Shown here: one piece after another, positions 1 through 6,080 of the stretch
Layout: every line of letters begins with the position of its first letter
How positions within the stretch are numbered: position 1 is the first letter of the stretch
Virus record (IMG/VR): IMGVR_UViG_3300033144_002967
Location: 1-43,089 of that record
Origin: a virus
Strand: one strand, 5' to 3'
Length of the DNA: 43,089 nt
Notes under the pieces: model-generated
Database searches by the model: none
The model's input: the letters and a program-made list of their open reading frames with translations, nothing else
What the model was told of the DNA's origin: nothing
Program-made: the position numbers and the translations under genes

Positions 1-114
1 CTGGCGCATTACTGACGGCGCCGGCGCCCTTTCGGCCTGGGCCATTGCAGAACACAACCAGCGAAAATCGGCTCGGATCATTCCCGAGAGAGCCTCGACC
101 AGGTGCGCGGCCGT
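1..114. repeat. Terminal direct repeat, left copy
   Basis: The first 114 bases are identical to the last 114 (42976-43089). An open reading frame crosses the joint when the ends are fused through this overlap, so the repeat most simply marks a circular assembly. It may also reflect circularly permuted packaged DNA. A biological short terminal repeat cannot be excluded from sequence alone. Confidence 0.93.
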
Positions 115-366
115 TACCTGTCTATGGATCGGGAAGTCCTGTTTATAAATCCAGCTCTCGAGCTCCTGACAGTCGTCCAGGTGGATCGCGAGTTTCGCAC
201 GGTTGACAGGAATCGGATCGGGATCGGGGAGGGCCTCGCCATATAACCGAGGATCGTCGCCTGGTTGATCGCCCTCGTTCGCTCCTGGTGCCGGCCCTCC
301 GGTACTATCCCCGAGGAGATCGTCGCGCCTGGGCGAAATGAGAGCGTCTCGATCGGCCTTTTTCAA
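1..366 (-). CDS. Unknown 133-aa protein, N-terminal part (gene continues across the circular joint)
   Basis: Reading leftward from a TTG at 366-364 gives 122 codons to position 1. After closing the circle, 11 more codons follow and a TAG stop lies at 42942-42940, for 133 aa in total. The TTG overlaps the TGA of the upstream zinc-ribbon gene (TTGA), which suggests translational coupling; no strong Shine-Dalgarno sequence is seen, so the start is uncertain. The first 60 residues are rich in Pro, Asp and Gly (a PDPDPIPV stretch) and probably disordered. Residues from about 60 to the end look helical and contain a KLAIHLDDCQELESW segment. I do not recognise the family. Cotranscription with the SSB-tailed protein suggests a DNA-metabolism setting, by context only. 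Confidence 0.7.
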   Translation of the reverse strand, partial: MKKADRDALISPRRDDLLGDSTGGPAPGANEGDQPGDDPRLYGEALPDPDPIPVNRAKLAIHLDDCQELESWIYKQDFPIHRQVTAAHLVEALSGMIRADFRWLCSAMAQAERAPAPSVMRQ

Positions 367-725
367 AATGGAATATCGTCGAATCCGTCGTCGTTATCTT
401 TAACCGCCTCGACTGGTTTTCTCGGCGGGTAGGCTTTCGTGTCATAGCGGCTTTTTGATCGCGCCGGCTGGTCGCCGAAATTGCCCGTTTCGGAATTATC
501 CGGCCTCTGGAATCCCTGACGACCTGGCCGGCTATTTTTAAAACAGGTCTGGCAAGTTTTCATCCAGGGCGCTCCCTGGAATTTCTGATTACAATCGGCG
601 CAAGTTTGCTCGAGCTCGCATCGATGGAATTCCCGAGTCCCTGGTCGGACTGGCTTCCAGCGGCCATTATCTAATTGGATGAAATCGATCGGGGCGTGGC
701 AATCTTTACAGGCGCTTGAGGCCAT
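363..725 (-). CDS. Zinc-ribbon protein with SSB-like acidic C-terminal tip
   Basis: This 120-aa protein has paired metal-binding motifs: CKDC at residues 6-9 with His34/Cys36, and CADC at 42-45 with CQTC at 58-61. A basic, disordered linker follows, and the protein ends in DDGFDDIPF. That ending nearly matches the acidic tip of bacterial single-strand DNA-binding protein (DDDIPF), which is known to recruit RecO, RecQ, exonuclease I and the clamp loader. No OB fold is apparent. Inference: a DNA-binding zinc protein that recruits, or competes for, host SSB partners. The start is an ATG with an AGGAG box about seven bases upstream. It lies downstream of the 1086-1122 terminator, so it probably has its own promoter in 726-1085. 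Confidence 0.85.
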   Translation of the reverse strand: MASSACKDCHAPIDFIQLDNGRWKPVRPGTREFHRCELEQTCADCNQKFQGAPWMKTCQTCFKNSRPGRQGFQRPDNSETGNFGDQPARSKSRYDTKAYPPRKPVEAVKDNDDGFDDIPF

Positions 726-1085
726 TTTTATCTCCTGGTTTTATGCACAACAACGGCAACAGTTAAAAGAAAATCTTTTTTTTATCTAAGATTCCGAGCG
801 GAAAGGGAGGCAGCCCGAGGCCGTCCCGATATAGATCGAGATCCTCGGACGCCTCACCTAAAAAACGATTAAGACTCGTCGCGTTTTATGGTCGGCCCTG
901 GACGCTTGTCGGCACGGTTCCAGGCTCGCCTCGTGTGATGGTTGTCCGAATCCCCGAGTCCCATCGATTAAACCGACGCGCTCGCGTTAGCCGCTCACGC
1001 CGGAACCGATTAATTTTTATTTGCAGGGAGGACGAAATTCTGGTAATTTTGCGAATTCGGTGTCCAGCCTGCAAAGCATTAACCG
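726..1085. other. Non-coding spacer with AT-rich tract
   Basis: About 360 bases without a convincing gene, between the terminator of the main leftward operon and the zinc-ribbon gene. An AT-rich stretch at 761-795 contains the inverted repeat AATCTT (772-777) and AAGATT (788-793) flanking a T run. It could be a weak hairpin, a promoter area for the zinc-ribbon gene, or an easily melted segment. A CATAAA hexamer lies near 743-748 on the minus strand without a good -35 partner. Short frames exist on both strands, but none has a good ribosome site plus family resemblance. Confidence 0.45.
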
Positions 1086-1122
1086 AAAAAAAAGCCCCGT
1101 CGAGATCACCTCGCGGGGCTTT
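1086..1122 (-). terminator. Rho-independent terminator of the leftward operon
   Basis: On the minus strand, AAAGCCCCG pairs with CGGGGCTTT. An inner CGAG/CTCG stem closes a GTGAT loop, and a run of eight T follows (plus-strand A run at 1086-1093). It begins about 30 bases after the stop of the gene at 1155-1466. On the plus strand only a broken T tract follows, so any rightward termination should be weaker. Confidence 0.88.
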
Positions 1123-1154
1123 ACTTTTTACTCCCTAAATTAATCCAGGTCAAT

Positions 1155-1466
1155 TTATTTATATTTTCGCCGGCGCTCTCCTGTGATTTGATGGATTCGA
1201 GCGAGTATATTTTGACCTGATTGGGCTCCGGTAGCGTCCAGACTGTCCTCGAAATGTTCCTCGAGTTTTCGGATCGCTCTCCGGAATTGAGCCCGCACCA
1301 GATCCGGCTCGTTCGCCGCGATCGCGGCCGCCACCTCGGAGTCGCTCGCTCGCTGGTTATGCTGGCGGACGGGTTCCTGGTGAGCCTCGCTCGGGATCGT
1401 TTTCCGATTGCGCTCGTCGTGTGCCTGGGCGTCGGCGTCGTTTTTGATATCATCAAACCAGTTCAT
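1155..1466 (-). CDS. Small charged protein of unknown function
   Basis: 103 aa, polar and mostly helical by composition. The N-terminus is acidic (NWFDDIKNDADAQAH), the middle alternates Arg and Glu, and the end is basic (GERRRKYK). The ATG overlaps the TGA of the upstream gene by four bases (1463-1466). A GGAG box lies six bases before the start, so translation is coupled to the preceding gene. It is the last gene before the operon terminator. No family recognised. Confidence 0.8.
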   Translation of the reverse strand: MNWFDDIKNDADAQAHDERNRKTIPSEAHQEPVRQHNQRASDSEVAAAIAANEPDLVRAQFRRAIRKLEEHFEDSLDATGAQSGQNILARIHQITGERRRKYK

Positions 1467-2014
1467 TGTCCGCTCCTGGTCGCCAGCTCGTTTCGAGATT
1501 CCCTGGCCAGCTCGACAGCGCGTTTAAACGGGTTCCCGACTCGGAGCCCTCGCGGCAATGCCTGATTATATTTAACCCAGGAGCTCGCCCAATAGCCGAA
1601 CATTTCAAATTTATATCGACCGAGAGCGTCCCAGGCTTTGACCTTTGCCTCGGCCCTGGCTTTCAGAACATTGTCCAGGCAATCGAAAGCCTCCTCGACG
1701 TCGCGATCGATCGTTTCCTTTGAGACCTCGGAAACCTCACGGCGAGCGATCAGGGCGGCGCCTATATGCTCGGCCTCGGCCTCGGCCTTTGCGATCGATT
1801 CCGGATCAAAGCCGAGACTCTCGAGCGTGTCCCCGTCCTCGAGCGCGTGGAGCTCGCCGGCCCAGGACGTGACCGCGATCGGGAAGTCGCCGACGATAGC
1901 GACGACCTCCTCGGACTGGATCACCAGGACGTCGCCGTCGTTAATGCCCTCGTCGGTTTGCGCGGCCTCGTAAGCCTCGACGGTCGTGTTAAAAAAGTGC
2001 GTTATGATTTCCAT
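1463..2014 (-). CDS. Unknown protein, paralogue of the gene at 2302-2595 with a helical extension
   Basis: 183 aa. Residues 1-85 align without large gaps to the whole 97-aa protein at 2302-2595. Shared landmarks are an initial MEI, an AYEAA/AYDAA motif, GDVLVI, P(I/V)AVT, AG(E/Q)LH, DG-TLE and GFDP(E/D)S. Residues 86-183 are unique, helical and charged, with a tryptophan/tyrosine patch (FGYWASSWVKYNQ). The strong leader CGGAGAAAATTATGG places GGAG close to the ATG. The shared module suggests local duplication followed by fusion or extension. Function is unknown. Confidence 0.85.
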   Translation of the reverse strand: MEIITHFFNTTVEAYEAAQTDEGINDGDVLVIQSEEVVAIVGDFPIAVTSWAGELHALEDGDTLESLGFDPESIAKAEAEAEHIGAALIARREVSEVSKETIDRDVEEAFDCLDNVLKARAEAKVKAWDALGRYKFEMFGYWASSWVKYNQALPRGLRVGNPFKRAVELARESRNELATRSGQ

Positions 2015-2027
2015 AATTTTCTCCGGT

Positions 2028-2312
2028 TTAAGTTTGGGATTGTTTCCAGGTCGAGGCGACGATCGAGACGGCCTCGGCGTCGGTTATATTGAGCGCGTAC
2101 TCGTTAAGCTGGTCGGCGTATGTCATAGCCGCGCCCATTGAGTCGCAACGGAACCACGAGAGCGGGATCGGCCAGAAACCGGCCTGGTCTCTAATGGCGA
2201 GACCGAGCCCTCGAGTCGTCCCGACGAACGCGATCGCCTGGCCCTTATGCATTGCTCGAATATGGCCGAGCTCGAAATCGCCGAGCTCTAATTTTTGGGT
2301 TTTACTTTTCAT
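2028..2312 (-). CDS. Unknown 94-aa protein
   Basis: Small protein with a central hydrophobic patch (GQAIAFVGTTRGLGLAIRD) and a tryptophan-containing segment (FWPIPLSWF). The ATG follows CCGGAGCAAATA, the same style of ribosome site as the other leftward genes, and the gene overlaps the end of its upstream neighbour by 11 bases. It lies between the two paralogous genes, so the three may be expressed together. No family recognised. Confidence 0.8.
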   Translation of the reverse strand: MKSKTQKLELGDFELGHIRAMHKGQAIAFVGTTRGLGLAIRDQAGFWPIPLSWFRCDSMGAAMTYADQLNEYALNITDAEAVSIVASTWKQSQT

Positions 2313-2595
2313 TATTTGCTCCGGTTGTGTTTAAGGGAAAGCCGTATCGGGCCGCGACGTGCTCGGCCTTGTCGACGCTATCGGGATCGAAACCATATCC
2401 CTCGAGAGTCAGGCCGTCGCGGACGTGGTGCAACTGGCCAGCCTCGAGCGTGACGGCGACCGGCCAGGTGTCCGCCAGGCCGATAACTCCCTCGCCCGTT
2501 ATCACCAGGACGTCGCCGGTTTGAATGGTGTCGTCGCTCATTGCGGCGTCGTAAGCGGCGCCGGTCGATTCAAAATGTAGGATCTGAATTTCCAT
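2302..2595 (-). CDS. Unknown 97-aa protein, paralogue of the N-terminal half of the gene at 1463-2014
   Basis: Residues 1-85 share a gap-poor alignment with the N-terminal module of the gene at 1463-2014 (roughly 40-45 percent identity by eye), including GDVLVI, AG-LH and GFDP-S. The short beta-like segments suggest a compact domain. The start codon sits in a hairpin with the stop of the upstream gene (2592-2612). Function is unknown. The paired copies could be subunits of one complex or diversified inhibitors of different host targets, but nothing in the sequence decides this. Confidence 0.82.
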   Translation of the reverse strand: MEIQILHFESTGAAYDAAMSDDTIQTGDVLVITGEGVIGLADTWPVAVTLEAGQLHHVRDGLTLEGYGFDPDSVDKAEHVAARYGFPLNTTGANNEK

Positions 2596-2612
2596 AATTT
2601 TCTCCGTTATGG
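2592..2612 (-). promoter_or_regulatory. RBS hairpin coupling two leftward genes
   Basis: On the minus strand CCATAA and TTATGG pair across the nine-base loop CGGAGAAAA. The loop displays the Shine-Dalgarno GGAG. The stem holds the ATG of the gene at 2302-2595 on one side and the TAA of the upstream gene (2607-2864) on the other. Ribosomes terminating upstream would open the stem. The same 21-base arrangement recurs at 3394-3414. Confidence 0.55.
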
Positions 2613-2864
2613 TTTAGGATCGCGGAGCGCCAGGCGTCCCGCTTTAGTGATACCGAAATTCGTCGCGCACTTTCGCAGCCGGCGACGGGCCTTTTTGATC
2701 GGGTAATCGATCTCGTGATATCGGCCGCCGTCTATGGCGACCTTGTTAATGGTCATGCCGGACGAGTCTGGCCAGATCACGCCGAGCCATTTCGGCCCGA
2801 CGGTCACGACCAGGCCAGTCCGGACGCCCTCGTCCTCGTGTACTGTGACGACTGTATTTTTCAT
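2607..2864 (-). CDS. Small basic protein of unknown function
   Basis: 85 aa. The N-terminal half is beta-like (VVTVHEDEGVRTGLVVTVGPKWLGVIW) and resembles a small SH3-like barrel by pattern only. The C-terminal half is basic (KKARRRLRKCATNFGITKAGRLAL) and suits nucleic-acid binding. The ATG overlaps the TAA of the upstream gene by one base (TAATG at 2862-2866). No family assigned. Confidence 0.8.
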   Translation of the reverse strand: MKNTVVTVHEDEGVRTGLVVTVGPKWLGVIWPDSSGMTINKVAIDGGRYHEIDYPIKKARRRLRKCATNFGITKAGRLALRDPKP

Positions 2865-3397
2865 TAATAGAGCCTCGCAATATAACGGACGCTTTGCAGG
2901 TGCTCGCCTGGAAGTCGTGCGCGGCCCCTGGTGCGGTTCGCGACCTCCTCCTGGCTCCGGTATTTTGTGAACGTCACATGATGGCGCCAGGCTGAAACCG
3001 CCCCGCTCGCCGGCAAGTCGTAACAGATTTTAAGCCGCGTCGGCGTGACAAAGCTCGGCATGATGAAACATTCGCGATCGGCCTGGTTGATAAACTGATC
3101 GAAAAAATCCTCGTCCTCCTCCAGGAGGTAGCCGGTCAAAAAAACGTCGATCGCCCGAACGGCGTCGACCGCTTTCAGCTCGTAAAGATGGCCGGCGCCG
3201 ATCGTTTGACTCAGGTCGAAATCGCGATCGCGAAAGGTCAGATCGTATCGACCAGCGACGGATTTCGTCGAGTCAATATCGACCGTCCGATCGTATTCGC
3301 CGAGGTCGTCCTGGCCCTCGTGGTTAATAAACGAATGGCCGAGGTCGTCGGCCTCGACTAGAAATTTCCTGATAATTGTTTCGTGATTGTGATCCAT
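2864..3397 (-). CDS. Unknown 177-aa protein
   Basis: Acidic N-terminal two thirds (for example LLEEDEDFFDQF) and a basic C-terminus (RTRGRARLPGEH). No metal-binding cluster, membrane segment or known motif is evident. The start is an ATG after CGGAGAAAATT, inside the hairpin at 3394-3414. It lies directly downstream of the PAPS-reductase-like gene in the same operon. Function is unknown. Confidence 0.82.
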   Translation of the reverse strand: MDHNHETIIRKFLVEADDLGHSFINHEGQDDLGEYDRTVDIDSTKSVAGRYDLTFRDRDFDLSQTIGAGHLYELKAVDAVRAIDVFLTGYLLEEDEDFFDQFINQADRECFIMPSFVTPTRLKICYDLPASGAVSAWRHHVTFTKYRSQEEVANRTRGRARLPGEHLQSVRYIARLY

Positions 3398-3414
3398 AAT
3401 TTTCTCCGTTATGG
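3394..3414 (-). promoter_or_regulatory. RBS hairpin before the gene at 2864-3397
   Basis: Second copy of the CCATAA / nine-base loop / TTATGG arrangement. Its loop CGGAGAAAA carries the Shine-Dalgarno sequence and its stem holds the ATG. Here the upstream stop is about ten bases further away, so the conserved hairpin is not merely a by-product of stop/start overlap. Confidence 0.5.
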
Positions 3415-3422
3415 GTTAAGGA

Positions 3423-4211
3423 TTATCGAGCGATTCTCTCGGCGAGAGTCTCGGTCGAAAACATGGTGGTACGAACCTCGATCTCCAGCGCGGCGAAAGC
3501 GGCCAATAATTCGGGACGCTCGGCGGCGGCGTTTCGGAGATCGTTCGCTGATCCAAAAATACAAAACGCGCAGCTCAGTCGATCATTACCGGCCGCATAG
3601 GCTGGATGACGTTTTTTTCCGGCGGCCTCGATCTCGGCCCAAACTTGATCGATCGACCAGTGAGCGATCGGCCACCAGTCGAAAGCCTGGCGTTTAGAAT
3701 TCGTGTTTTTCTGGTTGACGTTCAGAGTCCCGCGAGTGCCGATTTTTTTGGCTCGGGCGGCTGACTCCTGGGCGCGAATCCCGACGCAATTAACGACGAT
3801 CGCATGGCCCTCGGCGCGGATCTCGCGCCAGATCGGGCCGGTTTTTAAATCGCTAGTACAAAAGCGAGCCGCTGACGACGGGAACGCCGGCGCGTCGTGA
3901 TTTCCTTTCGCGTCCAGTGAGGCGCGACGCTGGCGGATCAGGCTAAAAAAATCAGCGGGCCGGCCGTCCTTGTGGAAAGCGCGAGCGACTATCAGGTCGC
4001 GGCCGTCGATGTTATTCCGAATAAAATCCTTTACGTCGACGTGCTCGACCTCGCCGAGGTCGGCGTGAACGACGCGGATCTGAGCCGCCGGCACGAGCCG
4101 CAAAATGGCCTCGTACATTGCCGCCGAATCCTTACCGCCCGAATGGCCGATATAAAAAATGGCGCCAAGTGCCGCCAGGGCGAGGATTTCTTTTTCGTTT
4201 GCGATTGTCAT
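3423..4211 (-). CDS. Phosphoadenosine phosphosulfate reductase-like PP-loop protein
   Basis: 262 aa from the ATG at 4211, which has GGAG seven bases upstream; an upstream in-frame extension lacks a ribosome site. A PP-loop SGGKDS at residues 24-29 binds ATP-type nucleotides in this superfamily. Typical later features are RFC-TSDLK-GP (about 117-126), GIRA-ES-AR (about 144-153) and a late CAFC pair (214-217). Relatives include CysH and the DndC/phage proteins of the adenine-nucleotide alpha-hydrolase superfamily, which act in sulfur transfer or nucleotide activation. Phage copies are common and mostly uncharacterised. No DndB/D/E partners are present, so phosphorothioation is not supported. 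It sits directly downstream of the SprT-like gene. Confidence 0.88.
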   Translation of the reverse strand: MTIANEKEILALAALGAIFYIGHSGGKDSAAMYEAILRLVPAAQIRVVHADLGEVEHVDVKDFIRNNIDGRDLIVARAFHKDGRPADFFSLIRQRRASLDAKGNHDAPAFPSSAARFCTSDLKTGPIWREIRAEGHAIVVNCVGIRAQESAARAKKIGTRGTLNVNQKNTNSKRQAFDWWPIAHWSIDQVWAEIEAAGKKRHPAYAAGNDRLSCAFCIFGSANDLRNAAAERPELLAAFAALEIEVRTTMFSTETLAERIAR

Positions 4212-4255
4212 AATTTGCTCCAGGGAAAGGCGGCCAGGTCGGCCGCCCTCGTGGT

Positions 4256-4873
4256 TTATGCCGCTTTCCGGTTTGCGCCGGCGACGGCCTCGATCATTGT
4301 CGAATGACAGTTCGGACAAATCGGAGCGCCGAACGTGTCAGCGTCTAACCAGGTGCGGGTCATGCGAACGCTAAATTCCGGATGCTCGGGACAAGCGACT
4401 TTAATCATTCGCGTCCCCTGTTTACGAGTCGCGGCCGAAGCGTCGACCGTGGCGTGGGGATACTTACCGATTTTTTTCAGTACCGGCTTGATCCATTTTG
4501 TAAACTCAGGGCCGGCGACCGTGGCGGTCATTTTGCCAGTGAGGCCGATAGCGATCGCAACGTCGCGAAATGCTTTACCGTGACCGGCGGCCGTGCCGAC
4601 CGAGGCGTGGATCATTTCGTGGGCGAGGATCTGAGCGGCGTCCGCCTCGTTATCGATAAACATCGAAACGATCATTTCGGTCGTTTTGTCCTTGCTACAT
4701 GATTTATCGAAACATTGACCGATCACTTTATTTTTACGAGTGAGGGCTTTACGTGAGGGCCAGCCGCAAGTCACGCGATAGTTAGGAAGCGCGGGAGCGC
4801 CGACGCGTTTAAACAGTCTCTCTAATTCTTTAGCGACTCGGTTTAACCATAATTCTCTATTAGTGTTTTTCAT
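4256..4873 (-). CDS. SprT-like zinc metalloprotease
   Basis: 205 aa from the ATG at 4873; a longer form could begin at 4924, but its first 17 residues look like leader sequence. The HEMIH motif (His85, Glu86, His89) followed by a third His in GHGKAF (98) is the SprT/Spartan active site. The C-terminal third has a zinc ribbon (ACPEHPEF with ICPNCHS), as in SprT proteins. Eukaryotic Spartan cleaves DNA-protein crosslinks; the role of phage SprT proteins is not settled. It is the first gene of the leftward operon, next to the divergent control region, and so is probably expressed early. Confidence 0.9.
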   Translation of the reverse strand: MKNTNRELWLNRVAKELERLFKRVGAPALPNYRVTCGWPSRKALTRKNKVIGQCFDKSCSKDKTTEMIVSMFIDNEADAAQILAHEMIHASVGTAAGHGKAFRDVAIAIGLTGKMTATVAGPEFTKWIKPVLKKIGKYPHATVDASAATRKQGTRMIKVACPEHPEFSVRMTRTWLDADTFGAPICPNCHSTMIEAVAGANRKAA

Positions 4874-4910
4874 TTTCTCGTTTTCCTTTTGTTGTTTACT
4901 ACTCCTTATA

Positions 4911-4921
4911 GTGTAGTACAC
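4911..4921. promoter_or_regulatory. Inverted repeat GTGTA-N-TACAC, possible operator
   Basis: An 11-base palindrome GTGTA/TACAC with one central base lies about 40 bases before the SprT-like start. On the minus strand it abuts TATAAG, a possible -10 hexamer, so a bound regulator would overlap a leftward promoter. No convincing -35 is seen, hence the low confidence. Confidence 0.4.
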
Positions 4922-4952
4922 CATGCGACTATTGCTAGGGTAAATATCTCAC

Positions 4953-4967
4953 ACTATGCGACATAGT
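4953..4967. promoter_or_regulatory. Inverted repeat ACTATG-N3-CATAGT, possible XRE operator
   Basis: Six-base arms separated by CGA, midway between the divergent SprT-like and XRE genes. Related ATGCGAC-type words occur nearby (ATGCGACTA at 4923, TTGCGACGC at 4976), which could be further half-sites. It is a likely target of the neighbouring helix-turn-helix protein, by position only. Confidence 0.45.
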
Positions 4968-4999
4968 TGCGCGAATTGCGACGCAGTCGACACTTTCTA

Positions 5000-5028
5000 T
5001 TGTTTTTTGGGCTATGCGCTGTTAGAGT
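5000..5028 (+). promoter_or_regulatory. Possible sigma70-type promoter for the XRE gene
   Basis: TTGTTT (5000-5005) and TAGAGT (5023-5028) are separated by 17 bases. This would start transcription about 20 bases before the ATG at 5055. Both hexamers are imperfect (three and four of six consensus bases). Confidence 0.35.
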
Positions 5029-5054
5029 CTCACGTGATACGACACGAGGCGAAA

Positions 5055-5282
5055 ATGACAGTTAAGACTCTCCGACAAGCGAGGCGCGATAGCGGCCTCA
5101 CGGCTAACGCGGCGGCCCAGGCGGCCGGCTGCGATCGGGCCACGCTCTACCGGATCGAGGCCGGCGAAAACCTCCCGAGTCGAGACCTCGCTCGCTCCCT
5201 GTTCGAGCTCTATGGCGGAACCGTTCCGCTCGGGGCGATTTATGATCCAGATTTTTATCGGGCCGTCGCCTCGGCGGCCTGA
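5055..5282 (+). CDS. XRE-family helix-turn-helix regulator
   Basis: 75 aa from the ATG at 5055, which follows GAGG by five bases. The frame is open upstream but has no ribosome site there. The segment LRQARRDSGLTANAAAQAAGCDRATLYRIEAGENLPS is a standard XRE/Cro HTH; the recognition helix lies around CDRATLYRIEAG. It has no dimerisation extension or peptidase domain, so it is a minimal Cro-like protein. Its position at the divergence of the two arms suggests that it sets the balance of leftward and rightward transcription, probably by binding the inverted repeats at 4911-4967. Confidence 0.88.
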   Translation: MTVKTLRQARRDSGLTANAAAQAAGCDRATLYRIEAGENLPSRDLARSLFELYGGTVPLGAIYDPDFYRAVASAA

Positions 5283-5331
5283 CCGATTTAACCGACTCGG
5301 CGCTCGTGCGTTTTGTGTGCGCCATTTTCTC

Positions 5332-5350
5332 GGGGAGTGTGAGACTCCTC
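5332..5350 (+). promoter_or_regulatory. GTGAG-loop hairpin 1
   Basis: Loop GTGAG (5339-5343) closed by GGGGAGT and ACTCCTC-type pairing (seven pairs, one G-T). It lies about 70 bases before the membrane-peptide gene and 25 bases before hairpin 2. Member of the plus-strand family with a constant loop and variable stem. Confidence 0.65.
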
Positions 5351-5373
5351 TGGCGCCGTGGTCGGTTTTTTAA

Positions 5374-5392
5374 TCCTGGCGTGAGGCCAGGA
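5374..5392 (+). promoter_or_regulatory. GTGAG-loop hairpin 2
   Basis: Loop GTGAG (5381-5385) with a perfect seven-pair stem TCCTGGC/GCCAGGA. Its 3' arm runs into the strong AGGAGGAG ribosome site (5389-5396), so folding should mask part of that site. Confidence 0.75.
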
Positions 5393-5404
5393 GGAGCAAA
5401 TGCT

Positions 5405-5482
5405 TTGCAGCAAATAATAATCGCGATCGGCGTCGTCCTGGCGTTCGGGATCGTCCAAACAATTTTCGTGGTGTACTTGTGA
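5405..5482 (+). CDS. 25-residue single-span membrane peptide
   Basis: A TTG at 5405 opens a 25-aa frame ending at the TGA 5480-5482. The product, LQQIIIAIGVVLAFGIVQTI followed by FVVYL, is almost entirely one transmembrane helix. Support comes from AGGAGGAG 8-10 bases upstream, from hairpins 1 and 2 in the leader, and from the GTGA overlap of its stop with the GTG of the next gene. An overlapping ATG at 5400 gives only five codons. Function is unknown; small phage membrane peptides often modulate envelope proteins or exclusion, but that is not shown here. Confidence 0.55.
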   Translation: MQQIIIAIGVVLAFGIVQTIFVVYL

Positions 5483-5775
5483 CCGCGCCGGCCGAAATCT
5501 GGATCGACGAGCGCGTCGTCCGGACAATGAAAACCGAGCCCGACGAGGAAGCGGCCGAGCGTGGCGTCGTCCAGGTGCGTTATATCAGCGCCGAACGCGT
5601 CGGCGAGTTAATGCACGACCAGGGAAACGAGTTTTTTATCCAGATCGACCACGCCGCCGGCGGGATCATATTCGCGCTGACCAATTACGGCCGAATATTT
5701 CGCCAGTCCGTCGGCGCTCCCGAGTGGGAGATTGTCGCCGTCCCTGATTTCGCCACGGCCGAGCCGGCCACGTGA
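5479..5775 (+). CDS. Unknown 98-aa protein
   Basis: Starts at a GTG overlapping the stop of the membrane peptide and ends overlapping the next GTG, so it is part of a tightly coupled string. The middle segment (FFIQIDHAAGGIIFALTNYGRIFRQ) reads as beta strands, resembling small WD/propeller-like single-repeat phage proteins, but no family can be named. Acidic overall. Function is unknown. Confidence 0.75.
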   Translation: MTAPAEIWIDERVVRTMKTEPDEEAAERGVVQVRYISAERVGELMHDQGNEFFIQIDHAAGGIIFALTNYGRIFRQSVGAPEWEIVAVPDFATAEPAT

Positions 5776-6080
5776 GACACTGGAAAAAAACCCGAGTCCC
5801 GCCCGAGCGCGTGTTCCTGTATTTCCACGAGCATCCTCGAAAGCTATTTACAATCGAGCACGTCACCAGCCAGACCAAAATCCGCCGCGTCCTGGTGCGC
5901 GAGATCGTCGAACACTTACTCGATCGAGGAAAGCTCGAGGCGATCGAGACCGTGAGCGCGAGAAAGTGGGGCCGGCCTCGAGTCATGTATCGGGCAATCC
6001 ATATCGGCCCCGACTCTTATAAACAGGCCGAATTATTTAGTCGGTTGCTCCCCTGGATGGATACGAGGATCGAGGCGTGA
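5772..6080 (+). CDS. Small winged-helix-like DNA-binding protein
   Basis: 102 aa from GTG 5772 (four-base overlap with the upstream stop). Residues 15-75 (YFHEHPRKLFTIEHVTSQTK, then REIVEHLLDRGKLEAIE-V, then a basic GRPRVMYR wing) fit a winged helix: helix, recognition helix, then a beta hairpin. A second winged-helix candidate lies at 9305-9607. Possibly a phage transcription or replication regulator, inferred from fold pattern and early position. Confidence 0.7.
   Translation: MRHWKKTRVPPERVFLYFHEHPRKLFTIEHVTSQTKIRRVLVREIVEHLLDRGKLEAIETVSARKWGRPRVMYRAIHIGPDSYKQAELFSRLLPWMDTRIEA

Noticed and set aside
1-114. True short terminal repeats of a packaged linear genome
   Set aside because: Possible, but an assembly overlap explains the data equally well and a gene reads straight through; coverage data would be needed.
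901-970. tRNA-like fragment near GGTTGTCCGAATCC
   Set aside because: No cloverleaf can be built: the T-arm does not pair and no anticodon stem is found in register on either strand.
935-1138. Plus-strand frame ending in IRCPACKALTEKKA, faintly like Com-type zinc fingers
   Set aside because: It has only one CxxC pair, runs through the strong terminator at 1086-1122 and its better ribosome site does not precede a normal start codon.
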